Notes: generated by a model not told the origin, from the sequence alone. DNA of 64,000 nt from CAWCUU01 sp963798855 (GCA_963798855.1 CAWCUU010000004.1:372001-436000); one strand, 5' to 3'; counted from the first letter of the stretch, positions 1 through 9,095 are shown. Program-made: numbers and translations.

Positions 1-569
1 TGGTCCTCGAGGTTGAAGCCGAGCGTCTCGTCGAACGGCGCACCACCCGCCCACCGCGCCCGGTCCACGAGAAAGCACGCGGTCACGATGGAAGTCGTGT
101 CGCACGCGACGGCTTCCGCTCCATCCATGCTCGCTTCGGCGTTACGCGTGGCCAGAAGTCCGAGGAAATGGCAGTCGGCGCTGTCGAAGTGCACCCGAGC
201 CGGCCGGCTGGCGTACAGCACCCGTGGCGCCACGGCGAGAGTTCCCGGGTTCATCAGCAGGTCTTCCACCAGCACGGCCGCCGTCTCTGGTTCGAGACGT
301 ACGTCGTTGTCCTGGAACAGGATGAGATCGTTGCGAGCCGCCGCGAAGCCGGCGTTGCGCGCGGCCGCGGGACCCTGGTTCGTTTCCAGCCGCAGCAGCC
401 GGGCCTCGGGCCACAGCGACTCGACCACAGCCGCGACGTCGGCCGTCGATGCGTCATCGACCAGCAGCACCTCGGCGAACGGCCACGACTGCTCGCGCAG
501 CGCCGCGAAAGCGTGCGGCAGATGCTGCTCGCCGTTGCGATTGATGATGCACAGCGTGATGTCGCGCAT
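1..569 (-). CDS. Family 2 glycosyltransferase, N-terminal part (runs off the window)
   Basis: Transfers a sugar from a nucleotide-sugar donor, probably at the cytoplasmic face of the membrane. About 189 residues are visible before the window edge. The start reads MRDITLCIINRNGEQHLP, followed by the GT-A fold signatures LLVDDAST (about residue 36) and a DxD-like metal site in FQDNDVRL (about residue 88). The C-terminal half is missing, so donor and acceptor cannot be named. The ATG lies 2 bases after the stop of the YbhN-like gene, with a GGAG ribosome site inside that gene's last codons, so the two are co-transcribed. Together they suggest export or decoration of a lipid-linked sugar (inference). 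Confidence 0.85.
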   Translation of the reverse strand, partial: MRDITLCIINRNGEQHLPHAFAALREQSWPFAEVLLVDDASTADVAAVVESLWPEARLLRLETNQGPAAARNAGFAAARNDLILFQDNDVRLEPETAAVLVEDLLMNPGTLAVAPRVLYASRPARVHFDSADCHFLGLLATRNAEASMDGAEAVACDTTSIVTACFLVDRARWAGGAPFDETLGFNLED

Positions 570-571
570 CG

Positions 572-1558
572 CTACTCCGCGCCGCGATCCGCTCCGACGC
601 GCGACCGCCGTGTGCGTTCGCGGAGCCGCAGCACCCCATCGGTCAGCGTGCCCGACTCCAGCAGGCCACCCGTCGCGGCGACGACGACCGAGCCGAAAAA
701 GATCGTCAGAGACCAGGACACGGCGAGGGCCGCGGGCACGCCGATCAGCGCACCGAGCCCCACGAGCCCGGCTTCCCGGACCCCGAGCCCGGCGATCGAG
801 ATCGGCAGCGTCAACACGACCTGCAGCGCGGCACGGATCCAGAACACCGTCAGCAGCGACAGGTGGAGTCCCGCGGCCCTCGCGAACGCCCACATCACCG
901 CGGCGCCGACGACCTCGCACGCGACCGACGCGAGCAGCACCCTCGCCTTGCCCTGCGCCGGGATTCGGCCGAACAGCAGCACCCGGTCCAGCAGATCACG
1001 GCTGAGCCGTCCGATCCGCGAGCCGCCTGCCGGCCCTCGCGGCCGGCGATCCGCGAGCCAGCGGCGGTTGGCCAGCGCGAGCAGAGACACGCCCGCCACG
1101 ACGCCCGCGGCCGTAGCCCAGGTCTGCGCTCGCCGGAGATCGATGAACAGGGCGGCCGCACCCACGGTGAGCATCACCAGAAACGATACGCCGCGATTCA
1201 ACACGATCGCGACGGCGGCGGCCCGCCGGTCCGAACCGTGCTGGACGTATTTCACCCAGGTCGCGCCACCTCCGGCGATCGGTCCCGGCAGTACCATCGA
1301 GTAGAACTGGGTCGCGAGGAGGATTCGGAAGAGCGTGCGGTGACTCAGGTGGATCCCCTGACTGTCCGCGATCACCTTCATCCGCACCGTCGAAATCGCG
1401 CGCACCGCATACTGCAGGACGACGCCGGTCAGCACATAGAACGGGTCGAGGCCGCCCAGCGACGAGGCTACCGCCCTGAACGGCACGAAATGGAACAGCA
1501 CGGCGAGCGCGGCGATCGCCACGGTCGCCCGGATGGCCACTTTCGTCAGCCGCTGCAC
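572..1558 (-). CDS. YbhN/AglD-type integral membrane protein (LPG_synthase_TM family)
   Basis: A 328-residue multi-pass membrane protein with hydrophobic segments throughout and the family-typical stretches YSMVLPGPIAGGGATWVKY (about residues 91-109) and SIAGLGVREAGLV (about 255-267). The family covers the flippase-like domain of lysylphosphatidylglycerol synthases, AglD and YbhN proteins, many of unknown function. No soluble aminoacyl-transfer domain is fused here, so a lysyl-PG synthase role is unlikely. It is the first gene of a tight leftward pair with the glycosyltransferase that starts 2 bases downstream. The likely role is in lipid-linked glycan handling, inferred from that neighbour only. 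Confidence 0.85.
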   Translation of the reverse strand: MQRLTKVAIRATVAIAALAVLFHFVPFRAVASSLGGLDPFYVLTGVVLQYAVRAISTVRMKVIADSQGIHLSHRTLFRILLATQFYSMVLPGPIAGGGATWVKYVQHGSDRRAAAVAIVLNRGVSFLVMLTVGAAALFIDLRRAQTWATAAGVVAGVSLLALANRRWLADRRPRGPAGGSRIGRLSRDLLDRVLLFGRIPAQGKARVLLASVACEVVGAAVMWAFARAAGLHLSLLTVFWIRAALQVVLTLPISIAGLGVREAGLVGLGALIGVPAALAVSWSLTIFFGSVVVAATGGLLESGTLTDGVLRLRERTRRSRVGADRGAE

Positions 1559-1740
1559 GCTTCCACTCTGTCGGGGTTACCGGCACTCCTGGCGTGACGG
1601 CACCAATCCACAACAATGTCGCTGCGGAGCACCTGCGGAAATTAACGACGACTGAAGCGGCCTGGCGAGGGTGGCGTACCTGCCTTTCGGCGATCCGCAC
1701 TCAGTTCGAGATTGATTCAGACCCTTGGAGCGGAGGTGGC

Positions 1741-2706
1741 ATGGCGGATGAACAATCGCGGTCGAGCGCCGGCAGCGGCGACGTCCGGATCCGACGCTCG
1801 GCACTGCAGCGGCTACGCATGCGGCTGCGCGAGCGACGGTGGGAGCGCGGTGGCGCTGCGCCGCCGCGTCGTCGCCTTCCGGGTGTGCTCGGCATGCGCC
1901 TGCTCTACGCGGGGCTGCTCGGCGCGGCGGCCATCGCGACCGTCGCCGCGCTGCGCTACCCGGACAGTGGCTTCGCGGACCGGTTCGGGCCGAACATCGC
2001 GACCGAGGCGATGAGCGCGCTGATCACGATCGCGGTCGTGCGCAGCCTGCTCGCGCGGCAGGAGCGCGCGCAGCGGCTGCGCGGATCGGTCGGCGCGCTG
2101 CGTCGCTCGGCGCGCTCCCTCGGCGCGATGGTGGACACCTGGGCCTCGCTGGTGAAGGGCGCCAGGACCTTCCGACCGCCCGTGCCGGAGCGGGCCGAAG
2201 ACCTGTTCGTCCCCTACATCACCGAGGACCTGATGTACATCGACCCGGCTGCGAAGGCCGGCTCGCAAACAGAGCGCTTCGTCACCGTGGCGGCGCAGCG
2301 GCTCGCCGCCGCCCGTCGCGATCTGCACGGCATCATCGCCATGTATGGCCCCGACCTCGAGCCGGACTACAAGGAGATCCTCGACGCGCTGGTAGACGAT
2401 CCGTTCGTCGATCTCCTCATTGATCTGGCCGGCCGCGAGCCGGACGTCCGCCGCTGGCGGGTCGCGCTCAACACGGCGCGCGGTCACAGAGAGGCGCACT
2501 TCAACCGGCTGGTAAGCGCGACGCAGCTCCACAACGACCTCGCCGCGGAGGCGGCGCTCCACCGCAGCCGCGCCGCCGCCCCCCGCTCCGACCTGCTCGG
2601 TGTGGTGCGCCCGCTCGACTACGACACCCGTATCGAGCTGGAGCTGACGAGCGAGTGGTGGCGCCGCGCTCCCACGCCGGGCAGCCTGGACGCGCGGGGG
2701 GGGTGA
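1741..2706 (+). CDS. Membrane protein of unknown function
   Basis: 321 residues, family not recognised. After a very Arg-rich N-terminus there are two hydrophobic segments (about residues 52-70 and 84-97), then a long soluble helical C-terminal region of about 220 residues. The ATG at 1741 is chosen because GGAGGTGG sits just upstream. The reading frame stays open upstream to 1594, but that part is Arg/Trp-rich and has no ribosome site. It diverges from the YbhN-type gene and has no partner downstream. The 182 bases before the start hold no clear promoter that I can see. Confidence 0.7.
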   Translation: MADEQSRSSAGSGDVRIRRSALQRLRMRLRERRWERGGAAPPRRRLPGVLGMRLLYAGLLGAAAIATVAALRYPDSGFADRFGPNIATEAMSALITIAVVRSLLARQERAQRLRGSVGALRRSARSLGAMVDTWASLVKGARTFRPPVPERAEDLFVPYITEDLMYIDPAAKAGSQTERFVTVAAQRLAAARRDLHGIIAMYGPDLEPDYKEILDALVDDPFVDLLIDLAGREPDVRRWRVALNTARGHREAHFNRLVSATQLHNDLAAEAALHRSRAAAPRSDLLGVVRPLDYDTRIELELTSEWWRRAPTPGSLDARGG

Positions 2707-2763
2707 GGGACTCGCGCTCGCCGGGAGGCGCCCCGACGACGTCGCGGCGACCTTCGAGCCCCC

Positions 2764-3999
2764 TCAGCCCCGCCACTCCCCCCGCGCCACCTTCGGCACG
2801 AAGCTATCCAGCCCCTCCGGCGGAAACTCCAGCGTCCGGCCCTCCTCGGCGCTTTGGTACGCGGCCATGAGTACGCGCACGACGTCGAGCCCGTCCTCGA
2901 AGGTGAGCCGCGCCGGCTCGAGGTCGAGGAACGCGCGCACGAAGTGGCGGTCCTCCGCGGCGTAGCCGTAACCGACCGCCTCGTCCGGTACAATGGGCAT
3001 CAGCCCGGTCTCCGCGTTCTGCTTCTCGACGAGGTCTTCGCCCTCGTCGCCGAGCACGGCGCGGCTGAAAAACACGTTCAGCCCGGTGTCGAGCGAGTTC
3101 CACTGCAGCGAGTACTCGGGGCCGAGCAGCTCGGCCGAGAGCCGGAGCCCGGCGCCCACGTAGCTCCACGACGTGGTCGCCTCGCCGATCGCGATCGTGG
3201 CGTCGTCGGTCTCGAACTCGATCACGACGCTCGCGAAGTCCTCCGCGGGCGCGGCGCCGTAGTCCACCTCCCTGCCCATCTGCGCCGCCAGCCGCTCGAC
3301 GTACTCGGGACGCGTCCACTTCAGCGACGCGATGTGCCCGGTCACGCGCTTCGGCAGCACGGACGTCGTCGGGTATCCGGGCCGGGTGAGCAGGTGCCGC
3401 ACGACGAGCGCGGAGTGGCACATCATGTCGTTGAGCACGCCGCCGCCCTGGAGCGCGCCGCGCCAGAACCACGGCATGTGCGGCCCGCTGTGCTCCTCCG
3501 CGGCGCGGGCGAGGTATGGGCGGCCTGCAGCGGCGGCGCCGCGCTGCCAGAGCAGCTCCCTGCCCCGCTCGAGGTGAGGCGCGAAGACCTGGTTCTCCAG
3601 GTAGCCGGTGGCGAGCCCGGCGCCGCGCGCCAGCTCCACCAGCCGCTTCGCCTCAGCGACGTTGCGCCCGAGCGGCTTCTCGCAGGCGAGCCCCTTCAGC
3701 GCGCCGCGGCCGCGATCCAGCGCGGCGACGATCTCCTCGACGTTCTCGACGCGCGTGTGGTTCGGGCCGGTCAGCCAGATCGCATCGATGTCCGGATCCT
3801 CGACCATCTCCGCGATCGAGGCGTACGGCTTCGCCGGACCGACGTCCAGCGCGCGCGCCAGCGCCGCGGCCTCCTCCGCGTGAGCGCGGTTCGGGCTCCA
3901 TACGCCGCGCACATCGCCGTCCCGCACGTTGACCCACCCGCGCAGGTGGAACTTCGCGTTGAAGCCGCTGCCGATGAACCCGACGCCGAGTCGTCGCAT
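2764..3999 (-). CDS. Gfo/Idh/MocA family NAD(P)-dependent oxidoreductase
   Basis: 411 residues. The N-terminal Rossmann fold opens with GVGFIGSGFNAKFH, and the family's EKP motif is present in LACEKPLGRN (about residue 107), where the Lys normally takes part in hydride transfer. The C-terminal half is the alpha/beta substrate domain. These enzymes oxidise or reduce sugars, inositols or keto-sugars in the cytoplasm. The gene is last in a leftward run after the small GMC subunit, 4 bases away. With a DUF1080 hydrolase and a GMC dehydrogenase upstream it most likely processes a 3-keto-sugar intermediate (inference from context; the substrate is not readable from sequence). Confidence 0.9.
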   Translation of the reverse strand: MRRLGVGFIGSGFNAKFHLRGWVNVRDGDVRGVWSPNRAHAEEAAALARALDVGPAKPYASIAEMVEDPDIDAIWLTGPNHTRVENVEEIVAALDRGRGALKGLACEKPLGRNVAEAKRLVELARGAGLATGYLENQVFAPHLERGRELLWQRGAAAAGRPYLARAAEEHSGPHMPWFWRGALQGGGVLNDMMCHSALVVRHLLTRPGYPTTSVLPKRVTGHIASLKWTRPEYVERLAAQMGREVDYGAAPAEDFASVVIEFETDDATIAIGEATTSWSYVGAGLRLSAELLGPEYSLQWNSLDTGLNVFFSRAVLGDEGEDLVEKQNAETGLMPIVPDEAVGYGYAAEDRHFVRAFLDLEPARLTFEDGLDVVRVLMAAYQSAEEGRTLEFPPEGLDSFVPKVARGEWRG

Positions 4000-4003
4000 C
4001 GCC

Positions 4004-4720
4004 CTATCGCTGGTGGTCCGGTGGTGGCGCGCCCGGCGTGGCTCCGGGCTCGAGCCCGAGGTGGCGCACGGCCTCGGGTGGACAGCCGTCCCACTTCAGA
4101 ACGACGGTGTTGCCCCTGAACTTCAGGTAGTCGATGCCCACCCTGCTCGTGAAGTAGCCGGTCGCGACGAGGTCGCGGAAGTCGTGGAAGAACGCAACGC
4201 CCTGGCTGACTCGCGCGGGCGCCTTGGCCGGCCAGGCGATGTCGTCCAGGATCGCGGCGCGCTGCGCGTCCTCGAGCTCCACGAATCCGGCGCCGAAGCG
4301 CTCCCCGCTCTCGGCATCCAGCCAGCGCAGGCCACCGCGTATCGGCGTCTGCAGCTCGGGCTGGTCGGTCATCGTGAAGTCGAGGAACTCGGGCACGCCC
4401 GCGTCGACCGCGCCGCCGGCCTCGGCGTCCGCGGGGATCACCAGATCCGCGAGCAGACGCACCGTCCGCCACTCGCGCGGCGTGAAGAACGACGGCGCGA
4501 AAGAGGGGTCCTGCGCGGCTCGAGCGGCGCGCTCCGCGCGCCCGGCGATCACCGGGTCCGCCGCCCCGGAGGGTAGCGCAAGGGCGAGCGGCGCCATCGC
4601 CATCAGCTTCAGGGCCTCGCGACGCGACGGCGGATGTCGTGGCCCGCCGTCGGCGCTACGGCGCCCTTCGAGGCCTGCCCCGTCGCGGCTCACGGCGCCA
4701 CCCGTCTCTTCCCGGCTCAT
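4004..4720 (-). CDS. Gluconate 2-dehydrogenase subunit 3-like protein, Tat-exported small subunit of a GMC dehydrogenase
   Basis: 238 residues. A twin-arginine signal is visible (SRREALKLMAMAPLALAL, about residues 27-44), followed by the subunit-3 fold starting at FFTPREWRTVRLLADLVIPA. Members form a complex with an FAD-dependent GMC subunit and carry it through the Tat pathway, because the large subunit has no signal of its own. The ATG overlaps the GMC stop as ATGA (4 bases), so translation is coupled one to one. The downstream oxidoreductase starts 4 bases after its stop. Subunit assignment is firm; the sugar oxidised is not known. Confidence 0.88.
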   Translation of the reverse strand: MSREETGGAVSRDGAGLEGRRSADGGPRHPPSRREALKLMAMAPLALALPSGAADPVIAGRAERAARAAQDPSFAPSFFTPREWRTVRLLADLVIPADAEAGGAVDAGVPEFLDFTMTDQPELQTPIRGGLRWLDAESGERFGAGFVELEDAQRAAILDDIAWPAKAPARVSQGVAFFHDFRDLVATGYFTSRVGIDYLKFRGNTVVLKWDGCPPEAVRHLGLEPGATPGAPPPDHQR

Positions 4721-6399
4721 AGCGCCCTCCCCTTCATCAGCTCCGCGATGCGCTCCGCCGTGCGCATGGACAGCGCCAGGATCGTCCAGGTCGGGTTCTT
4801 GTCCGCCTGCGAGACGAACGGCGCGCCGTCGGCGACGAACAGGTTGGGCACGTCGTGCGCGCCGCACCAGCGGTCGACGGCGGAGGTCGCGGGGTCGTCG
4901 CCCATGCGGATGCCGCCCAGCTCGTGGATGATCGTGCCGCCGGGCGCGAGACCGTAGTCGTCGGCGGCGGTCGGCATCTCGCTGAACACCGTGCCGCCCA
5001 TCTCCTGGATGATGGCGCGGAAGGTCTGCTGCATGTGCCGGGACTGCTTCCGCTCGTGCTCGCTCCACTTCCAGTGGAAGCGCAGCACCGGGATGCCGAA
5101 CCGGTCCACGACCGCGGGGTCGAGCTCGAAGTACGTGGCGTCGTTCGGAATCATCTCGCCGCGGCCGGCGAAGCCGACCTGCGCGCCCCAGTAGCGGCGG
5201 TAGTCGCGCTTGAGGGACGCGCCCCAGCCGCCGCCGGGAGGGTAGCGCTCGATCCCGCCCATGAAGCCGTACTCCGGCAGGTGGGGACCGCCGCCCACCT
5301 CGATGTGATAGCCGCGCGGGAAGTCCAGCTTCGCGTTGTCGAGCCACCACGGCATGTAGATGTGGCCGCCACCCACGCCGTCGTGGTTGTGGGGCGGCAG
5401 GTCGGCCATGGACGGGATGAAGCCGCTGACCCAGCTGCCGGTGGTGTCGGTGATGTAGCGGCCGACCACGCCGCTCGAGTTCGCGAGCCCGTCGGGGAAG
5501 CGCGACGACGCCGAATTCAGCAGGATGCGGGCCGACTCGAACGCGCTCGCGGCGAGCACGACCACCCGCGCGTCCACGCGACGGTCCTGGCCCGTCGCCT
5601 TGTCGACGTAGACGACGCCGGTCGCGCGACCCGCCGGATCCGTGGTGACCTCGCGCGCCATCGCGTTCGTGATCAGCGTCAGCCGGCCGGTCTCGAGCGC
5701 GGGCGCGATCAGCACGTCGGGCGAAGAGAAGTTGGCCTTCACGCCGCAGCCGCGACCGCATTCGGCGCAGTAGTGGCAGCCGGCGCGGCCGTTCAGCGGA
5801 CGCGTCAGGATGGACAGCCGCGACGGGATGCACGTGATGCCGAGGCCGTCGCATGCCTTCTTGATCAGCAACTCGCTGCAGCGCGGCGCCGGCGGCGGCA
5901 GGAAGACGCCGTCGGGGTCGTTGGGCAGCCCTTCATTGCTGCCGAAGACGCCGATCAGCCGGTCGACCTTGTCGTAGTACGGGGCGACGTCGTCGTAGGA
6001 GATCGGCCAGTCGTCGCCGAGACCATCGAGCGACTTGCGACGGAAGTCGTCGGGACCGAAGCGCAGCGAGATGCGGCCCCAGTGGTTCGTGCGGCCCCCG
6101 AGCATCCGGGCGCGCCACCAGGCGAAGGACGTGCCGGGTGCGCGCGTGTACGGCTCGCCGTCGATCGCCCAGCCGCCAATGCAGCCGTCGAACTCCCCGA
6201 ACGGCTTCTCGTCGGTGGATCGGCCTCGACGAGGCGAGGAGTACGGCCACTTGAGCATGTCGGAATCGCGGCTGGCGTACCATTCCGGACCGGCCTCCAG
6301 CACGGCGACCCTCGCGCCAGCGTGCGACAGCACGTACGCGGCCATGCCACCGCCCGCGCCCGAGCCCACGATGACGACGTCGTACGGCGGCGGCCTCAT
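4717..6399 (-). CDS. GMC family FAD-dependent oxidoreductase, probable glycoside/sugar 3-dehydrogenase large subunit
   Basis: 560 residues from the ATG at 6399, which has a strong GAGGAG ribosome site. The dinucleotide fold is at residues about 6-37 (VVIVGSGAGGGMAAY), the Cys-rich segment CHYCAECGRGCG lies near the middle, and the C-terminal GMC signature includes HELGGIRMG and KNPTWTILAL, holding the usual active-site His and Asn. It lacks a signal peptide, consistent with co-export by the Tat-bearing subunit 3 encoded next. Literally, the frame is open upstream into the DUF1080 gene, making one long fused product. I read the two as separate genes because of a one-base indel (see the DUF1080 entry). 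It probably oxidises the C3 hydroxyl of a glycoside. Confidence 0.88.
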   Translation of the reverse strand: MRPPPYDVVIVGSGAGGGMAAYVLSHAGARVAVLEAGPEWYASRDSDMLKWPYSSPRRGRSTDEKPFGEFDGCIGGWAIDGEPYTRAPGTSFAWWRARMLGGRTNHWGRISLRFGPDDFRRKSLDGLGDDWPISYDDVAPYYDKVDRLIGVFGSNEGLPNDPDGVFLPPPAPRCSELLIKKACDGLGITCIPSRLSILTRPLNGRAGCHYCAECGRGCGVKANFSSPDVLIAPALETGRLTLITNAMAREVTTDPAGRATGVVYVDKATGQDRRVDARVVVLAASAFESARILLNSASSRFPDGLANSSGVVGRYITDTTGSWVSGFIPSMADLPPHNHDGVGGGHIYMPWWLDNAKLDFPRGYHIEVGGGPHLPEYGFMGGIERYPPGGGWGASLKRDYRRYWGAQVGFAGRGEMIPNDATYFELDPAVVDRFGIPVLRFHWKWSEHERKQSRHMQQTFRAIIQEMGGTVFSEMPTAADDYGLAPGGTIIHELGGIRMGDDPATSAVDRWCGAHDVPNLFVADGAPFVSQADKNPTWTILALSMRTAERIAELMKGRAL

Positions 6400-7182
6400 C
6401 GCTTCTCCTCCTCGTGCAGCGGCCGGATCCAGAATGTTGCGGTAGCGGACTGCGTGGCCGTGGTCCTGCAACGAGAGCGGCAGCGCGTCCGCGTGCGGCG
6501 TGTACGGCGCCCGCTCCCCGTGGCTCGTCGGACCGACCAGCGCGACGTCGTCCTGCACCAGAACGCCGTTGTGGAATACCGTGAAGCGCGCCGGGCTGGC
6601 CACGCTGGAGTCCGCGTTGAAGTGCGGCCGGTGGAAGACGATGTCGTACGCGTTCCACTGCCCCGGCGCGCGGGTCGCGTTCACCAGCGGCGGGTACTGC
6701 CCGTACATCGCCGCGGCCTGACCGTCCGGATAGGTGTCGTTGCCGTACGAGTCGAGCACCTGCACCTCGTACGTGCTCATCAGGAACACGCCGCTGTTGC
6801 CGCGGTCCTGCCCCTCCCCCTCGGCCGGTACCGGCGCCGACCACTCGACGTGGAGCTGTGCGTCGCCGAAGGAAGCGGCCGTGTGGATGTCCCCCATCCC
6901 CGGCACGATGACCATCGCGCCGTCCTTCACCTGCCACTTCGCCGGACCGTCGTCGGCCGACCGCCACTTCGAAAGGTCCTCGCCGTCGAAGAGCACGATC
7001 GCATCGGCGGGCGGCGGTGAGGGCAGTCCGGTCGGCGGCCCCGGATCGACGACCGGCGGACGCGGCCGGTCCATCGAGTGTTGCGGCCACGAGCCCAGGT
7101 CCTGGGCGATGGAGCGGGTCGGGTTCACGGTCATGACAATGAGAGGCGCGACGAGGGCGGCTGCAAGGGCGAAGCGGTACAT
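6396..7182 (-). CDS. DUF1080 (3-keto-disaccharide hydrolase-like) protein, C-terminus frameshifted
   Basis: Begins with a signal peptide (MYRFALAAALVAPLIVM, cleavage near RSIAQ) and contains the beta-jelly-roll typical of DUF1080: VLFDGEDLSKWRSADD, NSGVFLMSTYEVQVLDSYGN and AVRYRNI. Family members hydrolyse 3-keto-glucosides in the periplasm. In the literal frame the protein reads through YRNILDPAAARGGEA into the GMC oxidoreductase. Removing one base near 6433 gives YRNIWIRPLHEEEKR and a stop at 6396 that overlaps the GMC start as ATGA, exactly the usual family C-terminus and operon spacing. A start further upstream (7368) is possible in frame but lacks the signal-peptide position. It is first gene of the leftward operon. 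Confidence 0.8.
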
Positions 7183-7797
7183 GGGCGATGTCGGCTGGGG
7201 ATTGACTGTCTGGTGCCAAAGTACCGCGGCATCCGCCACCAAGCCAGAGGAGATAGACGGGTTCGTCCCGGTTCCTGCCGTGCCCCGCCGTCCGCCGGCG
7301 CACCGGTCGTCTCCCGCATCTCCTGCACCCTCATGCACCGAAAGCGGATGCGGGATGGGGGAGATCAACCGCCCGAGCCATCCGCCGCTCTCTCCGCTCG
7401 GTCGAGGCCGAGGAAGCGGGCCGCATTATCGTAGAAGATTCCCGCGATCATGGATGGTCGCATGGCCATGGCTCCGAGAAAAGAGATCGAAGGGAACGGA
7501 CAGGCCAAGATCGGCCGGGCCGCCGGGGAGGTCAATGCACCCGCTCGGTCGGGCGAAATCCCGTTTGTTCGGCGCGCTGCCTACCCCTGCCGAGGCAGCA
7601 GACGATACGGCGCGCCAGGCTGGAGCCGAGGCCATCGAAGCAGGTCGCGCGATGTGGCCGGAGCCGGGCACGCACCTCCCGGATCTCCCGTATCCGTCCT
7701 CCCGTCGATGATGTAAACCGTGCCAATCCCCCCATCCCCGTGCAAATTGGGCCCCGGCGATCACCACGACACCACCCTGACCAGGGAGATCCGCGCC
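7183..7797. other. 615-base divergent intergenic region
   Basis: Separates the leftward DUF1080/GMC operon from the rightward permease and must hold both promoters. I could not identify a convincing -35/-10 pair for either. A decayed amidohydrolase tail lies in its left half (separate entry). Open frames here are otherwise short and unlike known proteins. Confidence 0.5.
7365..7520 (-). pseudogene. Remnant of an amidohydrolase (Amidohydro_2-like) C-terminus
   Basis: On the minus strand, ending with a TGA at 7365-7367, one frame reads FLGAMAMRPSMIAGIFYDN followed directly by AARFLGLDRAE. The IFYDNAARFLGL block is the hallmark C-terminal segment of PF04909 amidohydrolases (typically I..(D/G)NAARLLGL). 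Upstream the frame degenerates and meets a stop near 7600, and no catalytic part is present. Amidohydrolases of this family are common beside sugar-oxidising operons, so this may be a lost member of the neighbouring cluster. The call rests on the short motif alone. Confidence 0.4.
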
Positions 7798-9030
7798 ATG
7801 ACCTCACGACTGGGCCTGATGATGTTCCTCGAGTTCTTCGTGTGGGGCGCGTGGTACGTGACGACCGGGAACTACATGGGCGCCCACGGCATGACGGACG
7901 CGATCTACTGGGCGTACACCGTGAACCCGATCGCCGCGATCGCGGCGCCGTTCTTCCTCGGCATGGTGGCAGACCGCTTCTTCGCGACGGAGCGGATCAT
8001 GGGCGTGCTGCACCTGCTGGGCGGCGCCGCGCTGATCGCCGCGCCATTCTTCCACAGCCCGGTAGCGTTCGTGGGCATGCTGCTCCTGCACTCGCTCTGC
8101 TACACGCCCACGCTCGGCCTGGCGAACGCGCTCGCGTTCCACAACATCGGCGATCAGGAGAGGCAGTTCCCGATGATCCGCGTCTTCGGCACCATCGGCT
8201 GGATCGTGGCGGGCGTACTGGTCAGCGCCGTGCTGCACGCGGACGAGACCGCGATCCCGCTGTTCGTGGGCGGCGGGGCGGCGCTCCTGCTCGGTCTGTA
8301 CAGCTTTACGCTGCCGCACCGGCCTGCGCCGCTGGCGGGACAGCCGGCTCGGGCGCGGGAGGTGCTCGGGCTGGACGCGCTCTCGCGGCTGTCGAGCCGC
8401 TCGTTCAACATCTTCATCGCCGCATCGCTGCTCATCTCCATCCCGCTCGCCGCCTACTACGCGTACGCGCCCGTGTTCGTCAACGCGGCGGGACTGCCGA
8501 ACCCAGCGTTCCGCATGTCGTTCGGACAGATGTCCGAAGTGCTGTTCATGCTTGCGATGCCCCTGCTCTTCGCGCGACTGGGCGTGAAGTGGATGCTGCT
8601 GACCGGGATGCTCGCGTGGGCGGCGCGCTACGCGCTGTTCGCGCTCGCGGCGCCGTCCGGCGTCGCGTGGATGATCATGGCCGGCATCGCGCTTCACGGC
8701 GTCTGCTACGACTTCTTCTTCGTCTCCGGCCAGATCTACGTGGACAAGAAGTCGACGCCCGAGATCCGCGGCCAGGCACAGGGTTTCTTCGTGCTCGTCA
8801 CCTACGGTGTCGGCATGCTGATCGGCACGCAGGTCGCCGGCTGGATCTTCAACTCGGTCGTGCAGGGTGGCGCGGCCGCCGACATGACGGCCTGGCAACG
8901 CTTCTGGTGGATCCCGGCGATCTTTGCCGTGGCCGTGGCGCTTTTCTTCGCGGCAACGTTCCGGGACGAGGTGCCGACCGCGCCGTCGGGCGCCGTGGAT
9001 GCGATGAGCGTGGTGGCGGAGCCGGGGTGA
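7798..9030 (+). CDS. MFS transporter, nucleoside:H+ symporter (NupG)-like permease
   Basis: 410 residues with about 12 hydrophobic segments. The start MTSRLGLMMFLEFFVWGAWYV and the early GMVADRFF loop match the nucleoside permease branch of the MFS, which in environmental bacteria often sits beside Gfo/Idh/MocA and DUF1080 genes and then probably carries sugars rather than nucleosides. The ATG at 7798 has AGGGAG upstream; an in-frame ATG at 7720 would add 26 polar residues and is less likely. It diverges from the DUF1080-GMC operon and is the natural candidate for importing that operon's product (inference). Confidence 0.85.
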   Translation: MTSRLGLMMFLEFFVWGAWYVTTGNYMGAHGMTDAIYWAYTVNPIAAIAAPFFLGMVADRFFATERIMGVLHLLGGAALIAAPFFHSPVAFVGMLLLHSLCYTPTLGLANALAFHNIGDQERQFPMIRVFGTIGWIVAGVLVSAVLHADETAIPLFVGGGAALLLGLYSFTLPHRPAPLAGQPARAREVLGLDALSRLSSRSFNIFIAASLLISIPLAAYYAYAPVFVNAAGLPNPAFRMSFGQMSEVLFMLAMPLLFARLGVKWMLLTGMLAWAARYALFALAAPSGVAWMIMAGIALHGVCYDFFFVSGQIYVDKKSTPEIRGQAQGFFVLVTYGVGMLIGTQVAGWIFNSVVQGGAAADMTAWQRFWWIPAIFAVAVALFFAATFRDEVPTAPSGAVDAMSVVAEPG

Positions 9031-9095
9031 TTTCCGAAATCTTCGCGCGCGGTCGTGTTCGCATCTCGCGCGAGGCGTTCGGTCCCGCGGTGCGC

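Noticed and set aside
4004..5854. A 616-residue frame joining subunit 3 to the antisense phase of the GMC gene
   Set aside because: Only the part after MSREETGG (start 4720) is protein-like. The rest is an out-of-phase reading of the GMC gene.
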